DNA of 64,000 nt from Streptomyces formicae (GTDB lineage: Bacteria > Actinomycetota > Actinomycetes > Streptomycetales > Streptomycetaceae): NCBI RefSeq assembly GCF_002556545.1, contig NZ_CP022685.1, positions 3,760,001 to 3,824,000 on the forward strand. The letters run 5' to 3'. Below the pieces are notes generated by a model, which saw nothing but the letters and a program-made list of their open reading frames with translations, was not told the DNA's origin and made no database searches. Position numbers and translations under genes: made by a program. Each line of letters starts with the position of its first letter. The first letter of the stretch is position 1. Below are positions 59,732 to 64,000 of the stretch, one piece after another.

Positions 59732-60670
59732 ATGTCACCCCGGCTCGACGAATCGCGCACTGACCAAGCGACGTCGACACTCCCGCCTACCCGCTCCGCA
59801 ACCGAGATCCCGGGTCCTGCCACGGAGGCCACGCCCAGCACGACGGCCCCCGAAGCCCTCGAAGGGCTCCAAGACCTTCCCGAGATCCCGCCGTACGACG
59901 AGGTGGGGCCGCTGGATGCGCGGGCCCTGTCCAAGACCCTCTTCGAGCGCCTCGAATCGCTCGAGGAAGGCACTCACGAATACGCGTACGTCCGCAACAC
60001 CCTCGTCGAACTCAACCTCGCCCTGGTGAAGTTCGCCGCCTCCCGGTTCCGCTCCCGCAGCGAGCCGATGGAGGACATCATCCAGGTCGGCACCATCGGC
60101 CTGATCAAGGCGATCGACCGCTTCGAGCTCAGCCGCGGCGTCGAGTTCCCCACCTTCGCGATGCCGACGATCGTCGGCGAGATCAAGCGATTCTTCCGCG
60201 ACACCAGCTGGTCGGTCCGGGTACCGCGCCGGTTGCAGGAACTCCGTCTGGACCTCGCCAAGGCGGGCGACGAACTCGCCCAGCAGTTTGATCGCGCCCC
60301 CACGGTGGGCGAGCTCGCCGAGCGCCTGGGCATCTCCAACGACGAGGTCGTCGAGGGGATGGCCGCGTCCAACGCCTACACGGCGAGCTCCCTGGACGCG
60401 CAGCCGGAGGAGGACGACTCCGAGGGCGCGCTCGCGGATCGCATCGGCTACGAGGACCACGGACTCGAAGGCATCGAGTACGTCGAGTCGTTGAAGCCCC
60501 TGATCGCCGAACTGCCGCAGCGCGACCGGAAGATCCTCGCCCTGCGCTTCGTCGCGAACATGACGCAGTCGGAGATAGGCGACGAGCTCGGCATCTCCCA
60601 GATGCACGTCTCCCGCCTGCTCTCGCGCACGCTCGTCAAGCTCCGCAAGGGGCTGACGGTCGAGGAGTGA
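59732..60670 (+). CDS. Sigma-B/F-type (group 3) RNA polymerase sigma factor
   Basis: A 312-residue sigma factor. The N-terminal ~70 residues are Pro/Thr-rich and variable. Region 2 follows (LVKFAASRFRSRSEPMEDII, QVGTIGLIKAIDRFELSRGV, FPTFAMPTIVGEIKRFFRDT), then region 3 (VGELAERLGISNDEVVEGM) and region 4 (MTQSEIGDELGISQMHVSRL). FFRDTSWSVRVPRRLQELR is typical of the SigB/SigF branch. I chose ATG 59732 because GGAGG lies 5 nt upstream; two earlier ATGs lack this. Divergent STAS and kinase genes are probable regulators. From location it may correspond to SigI, which I cannot confirm. Confidence 0.92.
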   Translation: MSPRLDESRTDQATSTLPPTRSATEIPGPATEATPSTTAPEALEGLQDLPEIPPYDEVGPLDARALSKTLFERLESLEEGTHEYAYVRNTLVELNLALVKFAASRFRSRSEPMEDIIQVGTIGLIKAIDRFELSRGVEFPTFAMPTIVGEIKRFFRDTSWSVRVPRRLQELRLDLAKAGDELAQQFDRAPTVGELAERLGISNDEVVEGMAASNAYTASSLDAQPEEDDSEGALADRIGYEDHGLEGIEYVESLKPLIAELPQRDRKILALRFVANMTQSEIGDELGISQMHVSRLLSRTLVKLRKGLTVEE

Positions 60671-60700
60671 CGCGGCGTCACGCCATTTGTGAGGGTTCCC

Positions 60701-60747
60701 GTGGGGCCCGTCCACTGACTCTTCCGGTCAGAACGGACGGGCCCCAC
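60701..60747. terminator. Terminator between the sigma factor and racemase genes
   Basis: GTGGGGCCCGTCC (60701-60713) pairs with GGACGGGCCCCAC (60735-60747); inside it CTGAC and GTCAG pair further. It lies between convergent genes. Confidence 0.88.
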
Positions 60748-60775
60748 ACCCATCTCCTGACCGTTCGCGGAACCT

Positions 60776-61477
60776 TCACACCTCCTCGGCGAGTGCCGCT
60801 TCGACGGCGGCCTCGGCGTGCAGCCGGGTGGTGGGGAACACCGGGACCGGGCTGTCCTCGGCTCCGATGAGCAGCTCGATCTCGGTACACCCGAGGATCA
60901 CGCCCTCGGCACCCTGCCGCTCCACGAGGTCCGCGATGACCTCTTGATACGCGGCCCGCGACGCCTCTCTGACCACTCCGAGGCACAACTCCTCGTAGAT
61001 CACCCGGTGCACGAGGGCGCGCCCTGCCTCGTCGGGGACGACCACGTCGAGCCCGTGCCCGGCGAGCCGCTCGCGGTAGAAGTCCTGCTCCATGGTGAAC
61101 GCGGTCCCGAGCAGCCCCACACGTCGTACGCCCGCGCGCAGGACAGCGGCGGCGGTGGCGTCCCCGAGGTGCAGCAGCGGCACGGAGAGCGCGTCGCGCA
61201 CCTGGTCGGCCACCTTGTGCATGGTGTTGGTGCAGATGAGCACGAGATCGGCCCCGGCCGCCTCAACTCCCTTGCCCGCGACGGCAAGCACCTCCCCGGC
61301 CCGCTCCCACTCCCCCGCGACCTGGAGCCGCTCGATCTCGGCGAAGTCCAGGGAGTACAACACGACCCGCGCCGAGTGCAGCCCGCCGAGACGCTCCCGC
61401 ACGAGTTCGTTGAGCAGCCGGTAGTACTCCGCGCTGGACTCCCAGCTCATGCCGCCGATGAGGCCGATGGTCTTCAT
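60776..61477 (-). CDS. Aspartate/glutamate racemase family protein
   Basis: Cofactor-independent racemase fold, 233 residues. The two catalytic Cys are in VLICTNTMHKVADQV and VILGCTEIELLIG. The N-terminus MKTIGLIGGMSWESSAEYY is that of the aspartate racemase branch (YgeA type). The substrate may be aspartate or another amino acid. The start is ATG 61477. It stands alone between a terminator and a small gene. Confidence 0.92.
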   Translation of the reverse strand: MKTIGLIGGMSWESSAEYYRLLNELVRERLGGLHSARVVLYSLDFAEIERLQVAGEWERAGEVLAVAGKGVEAAGADLVLICTNTMHKVADQVRDALSVPLLHLGDATAAAVLRAGVRRVGLLGTAFTMEQDFYRERLAGHGLDVVVPDEAGRALVHRVIYEELCLGVVREASRAAYQEVIADLVERQGAEGVILGCTEIELLIGAEDSPVPVFPTTRLHAEAAVEAALAEEV

Positions 61478-61519
61478 GGGGCCAGGGTCGCATCCGGGTG
61501 GTCACGTCAGGCGGGCACG

Positions 61520-61864
61520 TCAGGCGGGCAGCGTCATGCCGTGGATGACCGCCGGGCCGTAGTCCACGCCTTCCAGGGCGAGGGCCAGCGCCAGCCGTCG
61601 CTCCGCCTGGAGAAGGCGGCGTTCGGCGGCGCGGTAGTAGGGGCGGGCGAGAGGAGCACCGCTCACGTCGACCGGACGACCCTCGGCGGCGTCACGTGCG
61701 TACGGGCTGCGCGGGAGGCGGGTCGGGGCGCTCGGGCCGGGGCGTAGCGGGGACTCCTCCGCTACCGCCACCGTTTCCGCTTGGGCTTCCGCTTCCGCTT
61801 CCGCGACGGGAGCGCGACGGGTGCCCGTGCCGGGCAGGAGCCGGGCGAGGAGGCGGCGCAGCAC
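61520..61864 (-). CDS. Hypothetical protein, 114 aa, Arg/Ala-rich
   Basis: Not recognised. The product begins MLRRLLARLLPGTGTRRAPV, has an acidic Ala-Glu stretch (AEAEAEAQAETVAVAEESP), and ends in a helical ERRLLQAERRLALALALEG. GTG 61864 follows immediately after the stop of the RsbW-like gene (no gap), with GGGGAGGGG overlapping that stop region, so the two are probably co-translated. No membrane segment. It may be a dedicated partner of the kinase. Confidence 0.6.
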   Translation of the reverse strand: MLRRLLARLLPGTGTRRAPVAEAEAEAQAETVAVAEESPLRPGPSAPTRLPRSPYARDAAEGRPVDVSGAPLARPYYRAAERRLLQAERRLALALALEGVDYGPAVIHGMTLPA

Positions 61865-62239
61865 CTACCCCTCCCCCAGCTCGCACCAGACGGTCTTGCT
61901 GTCGGGCCCTTGTTCCACGCCCCAGCGGAGCGAGACGGCGTCGAGCAGGGCGAGTCCGCGACCGGTCTCGTCGTCGCTGCCCGCGCTGCGGAGCAGGGGC
62001 CAGGCGCGGGGATCGGGATCGGTGACGGCGACGCGGATCCGGCCGGGGGCGCGGGTGAGGCGGACGGTGACGGGGGTTCCCTCGCCGAGGTGGCGGATCA
62101 CGTTGCTGAGCAGCTCGCTGACGCAGAGCTGTACGTCGGGGTGGGGGCCGTGCGGGTGCCATTCGCTCAGGGTGCGGCGGAGTTCGGGGACCGCTTTGGG
62201 GACGGCGAGGAGGGCGAACTCGATCTCGGGGTCTCTCAT
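61865..62239 (-). CDS. RsbW-like ATP-binding regulator
   Basis: A 124-residue GHKL-fold protein similar to anti-sigma kinases. The N box is VSELLSNVIRHLGEGTP; the G1 box reads VAVTDPDPRAWPL, where the usual DxGxG has Pro-Asp-Pro in place of glycines; GRGLALLDAVSLRWGV is the G2 region. ATP binding may therefore be impaired. I chose ATG 62239 (MRDPEIEFALLAVPKAVPEL); upstream sequence in frame reads Cys/His/Pro-rich. It is divergent from the HTH/DUF397 pair, the arrangement seen in whiJ-type cassettes of Streptomyces. Confidence 0.82.
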   Translation of the reverse strand: MRDPEIEFALLAVPKAVPELRRTLSEWHPHGPHPDVQLCVSELLSNVIRHLGEGTPVTVRLTRAPGRIRVAVTDPDPRAWPLLRSAGSDDETGRGLALLDAVSLRWGVEQGPDSKTVWCELGEG

Positions 62240-62354
62240 GGCGGGGTACGCCTTCCGTGCGCTCTGTGATGGATTGGTCACACAGTGGCGTGGGGGCGGC
62301 GTAGCGTGACAGGGGTTTGGGTTCCACAGTGCGAGGTGTGGAAGGCGGTCAACT

Positions 62355-63206
62355 GTGGCGGCACGCAAGGACATCGACGGCTCGGCGAGCGTCCCCGCCT
62401 TCTACGGCAAGGAGCTGCGCTGGAAGCGGGAGGCGGCGGGGCGCACGCTTCAGGAGACGGTGGAGGGCAGTTACTTCGGGGCGTCGTATCTCAGTGAGAT
62501 CGAACGCGGCCAGCGGCGTATGCCCATCGAACTGGCCCGGCACGTGGACCATTTCCTGAAGACTGACGGGTTCTTCGAGCGGCGGTGCGCGGATGTGCAC
62601 AAGGCCCGGAGGAGCAAGCACGCCGAGTACTTCGCCCACATCGTGGATCTGGAAGCGCGAGCGAAGGAGATTGAGGAGTGGAACCCAACCCTGATCCCCG
62701 GGCCACTTCAGCTGGAGCCGTACATTCGCGCGGTTATCCACGCCAGTCTCCCCCACGATTCCGAGGAATCGATCAAAGCCAAAGTCGAGGCGAGACGCGA
62801 GCGAGCGTGGCTCTTCGAAGACGCGAAGGGGCCCGAGTGCTGGATCGTGCTGCACGAGTCGATCCTTCGGCAACCGATCATCGGGGAGGACGAGATGGCG
62901 GAGCAGCTCGCCCATATCCTCGCCGTCGCCGAGCGCCGTCGTTTCATTCCACAGATCCTTCCGTGGAATGCCGGAGCGCACCCCTTCATGATGGGCACGA
63001 CCTGGCTCATGACCTTCACTGATGCCCCGCCGATCATGTACACGGAGGGCATGTACAGCGGGCAGATCATCGACGAACCGGAACTCGTGGGGCAGTACAC
63101 GAGCGCGTACGGTCGCCTCAAAGCCGCGGCAATGCCGCCCAAGGAGTCGCTGAGGATGATCGAGAGAGCAGCTGAGGAGTACGGAAGTGGCAAGTGTGGA
63201 CGCTGA
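62355..63206 (+). CDS. HTH (XRE) regulator with DUF5753 domain
   Basis: A 283-residue protein of the Streptomyces WhiJ/Scr1-like family. The helix-turn-helix occupies about residues 14-70 (YGKELRWKREAAGRTLQETV, FGASYLSEIERGQRRMPIEL). The DUF5753 domain covers about 95-275 (EIEEWNPTLIPGPLQLEPYI, CWIVLHESILRQPIIGEDEM). Such regulators act with a DUF397 partner, and the pairs are described as developmental regulators or as toxin-antitoxin-like. GTG 62355 is preceded by GGTGTGGAAGGCGG. Its end overlaps the DUF397 start by 20 bp. Confidence 0.9.
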   Translation: MAARKDIDGSASVPAFYGKELRWKREAAGRTLQETVEGSYFGASYLSEIERGQRRMPIELARHVDHFLKTDGFFERRCADVHKARRSKHAEYFAHIVDLEARAKEIEEWNPTLIPGPLQLEPYIRAVIHASLPHDSEESIKAKVEARRERAWLFEDAKGPECWIVLHESILRQPIIGEDEMAEQLAHILAVAERRRFIPQILPWNAGAHPFMMGTTWLMTFTDAPPIMYTEGMYSGQIIDEPELVGQYTSAYGRLKAAAMPPKESLRMIERAAEEYGSGKCGR

Positions 63207-63402
63207 CTTGAACATCACCGTCTGGCGCAAGAGCAGCTACAGCAACGGCTCCGGCGGCCTCTGCCTCGAAGTCGCCGACGGCCTCCCCGGTGTCGTCCCC
63301 GTCCGGGACTCCAAGGTCACGGAAGGGCCCGCCGTCGTGTTCCCCGCGACCGCGTGGGCCCCGTTCATCGGCGCCGTCGCAACGGGTGAACTGCCGCTCT
63401 GA
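63187..63402 (+). CDS. DUF397 small partner protein
   Basis: A 71-residue protein with the DUF397 signature ITVWRKSSYSNGSGGLCLEV and VPVRDSKVTEGPAVVFPATA. BldB is a distant member; these proteins are usually encoded next to HTH/DUF5753 regulators and influence their activity. GTG 63187 lies inside the end of the HTH gene (20-bp overlap), so translation is coupled. Confidence 0.92.
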   Translation: MASVDADLNITVWRKSSYSNGSGGLCLEVADGLPGVVPVRDSKVTEGPAVVFPATAWAPFIGAVATGELPL

Positions 63403-63442
63403 CGGGCACATTCAGCACACCACAGGGCAGGAGGGGGCCCGT

Positions 63443-64000
63443 ATGACGCGCGACGAGCGTACCGAGGCGGCAGGCGCCAACGAGTGGCAGGACACCTGGT
63501 CCCAGCTTCAGGTCGGTCTGCAACAGAAGCAGAACGAGCTCGCCGAGTTCGAGCGAAGGTCCACCGAGTTCCGGTACCTACTGCCGTCCATGGTCACGGG
63601 CTTGTTAGCGACCCCCGAGTACGTCGCCGCAAGCCTTTCCCGTTTTCCCGGCGACCACCGCGAGGCCATAGCGAAGAAGCTGGAGCGACAAGCCGTCCTC
63701 CGTGACACGTCGAAGCGGTTCACCTTCATTCTGACCGAGCAGGCCGTCAGGTGGCCCTATCTCCCGTCCCCCGCCATGGCGGTGCAGTTGGAGCGGCTGG
63801 CGGCTGCCAGCCTCCTACCGAGCGTGCGTCTCGGAGTGATCCCGCTGAGCGGCCACATGCCCGTCGCTCCCTTGAACACGTTCACGGTCTATGACGATCA
63901 GATTGCAACAGTGGAGTCTTCTACCGGAGTCATGGTGTTCCGGGACCGCCGCGATGTCGCCGCATATCTGAACGAGTTCGACGGGTACGAGGAGTACGCC
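63443..64000 (+). CDS. DUF5753 protein without HTH domain (cut by window end)
   Basis: 186 visible codons from ATG 63443 after GGAGG, running off the right edge. The sequence corresponds to the DUF5753 ligand-like domain (QQKQNELAEFERRSTEFRYL, GLLATPEYVAASLSRF, FTFILTEQAVRWPYLP, RLGVIPLSGHMPVAPLNTF). Only about 25 residues precede it, so no helix-turn-helix is encoded. Its position directly after a complete HTH-DUF397 pair suggests it is either a truncated duplicate or a third partner sharing the pair's ligand. The remainder lies outside the window. Confidence 0.85.
   Translation, partial: MTRDERTEAAGANEWQDTWSQLQVGLQQKQNELAEFERRSTEFRYLLPSMVTGLLATPEYVAASLSRFPGDHREAIAKKLERQAVLRDTSKRFTFILTEQAVRWPYLPSPAMAVQLERLAAASLLPSVRLGVIPLSGHMPVAPLNTFTVYDDQIATVESSTGVMVFRDRRDVAAYLNEFDGYEEYA

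Overview
This window looks like chromosomal DNA of a Streptomyces or a close relative. It is very GC-rich, start codons are often GTG, several genes seem to be read from leaderless transcripts, and it carries a WhiB of the sporulation type, F420 biosynthesis genes, a sigma-B-type partner-switching module and HTH/DUF397 regulator pairs. I saw no tRNA, rRNA, CRISPR array, insertion sequence or prophage. Function calls come from reading translated sequence and recalling families; no search was run.

Region 1-20 kb is core metabolism and mannose supply. It holds a SpoIIM-like fragment, an RDD membrane protein, ahcY, an orphan fructose PTS permease (fruA type), a cation diffusion facilitator, manA, a SIS-domain protein, a Trm112-like protein, manB, an L-lactate permease, a DUF3499 protein, an atypical zincin, a secreted DUF5719 protein and a 1224-residue membrane glycosyltransferase. 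Region 20-29 kb has whiB, a cysteine dioxygenase preceded by a polycysteine leader peptide, cofD and cofE (F420), an AlkA-type glycosylase, a sugar nucleotidyltransferase, a secreted PGRP amidase and a truncated adenylation-like protein. This order resembles, from memory, the mycobacterial sahH-manA-manB-whiB2-fbiA-fbiB-manC segment.

Region 28.8-38.8 kb is unusual: five LytR-CpsA-Psr (LCP) proteins, which attach glycopolymers to peptidoglycan, lie within 10 kb, broken only by a glycosyltransferase and a thioesterase. With manA, manB, the nucleotidyltransferase, a sugar dehydrogenase (41.7 kb), GtrA (47.8 kb) and the amidase, this reads as a cell-wall glycopolymer supply and attachment locus. 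Region 38.9-53.4 kb holds a dipeptidase-fold protein that has lost every metal ligand, its intact paralogue, two VOC proteins, a CGNR-finger regulator, an acyl-CoA dehydrogenase, purE/purK, an OmpR-type two-component system, a POT peptide transporter and a secreted hydrolase.

Region 53.5-58 kb is a four-gene surface operon on the minus strand, with 4-nt overlaps between its last three genes. It encodes an LPxTG protein, a DUF916-like protein, a one-pass membrane protein and an LAxTG protein. Region 58.3-64 kb is regulatory: anti-sigma kinase, STAS antagonist and group-3 sigma factor, then a racemase, then a second RsbW-like kinase divergent from an HTH/DUF5753-DUF397 pair, and an HTH-less DUF5753 gene cut by the window end.

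A GC-rich palindromic repeat with the core CGCGGGGAACTGCGCGAGCA recurs between genes at seven places, mostly between convergent genes. The strongest leads are the leaderless polycysteine leader before cysteine dioxygenase, the metal-less dipeptidase paralogue, the four-gene sortase-linked operon and the five-LCP cluster.
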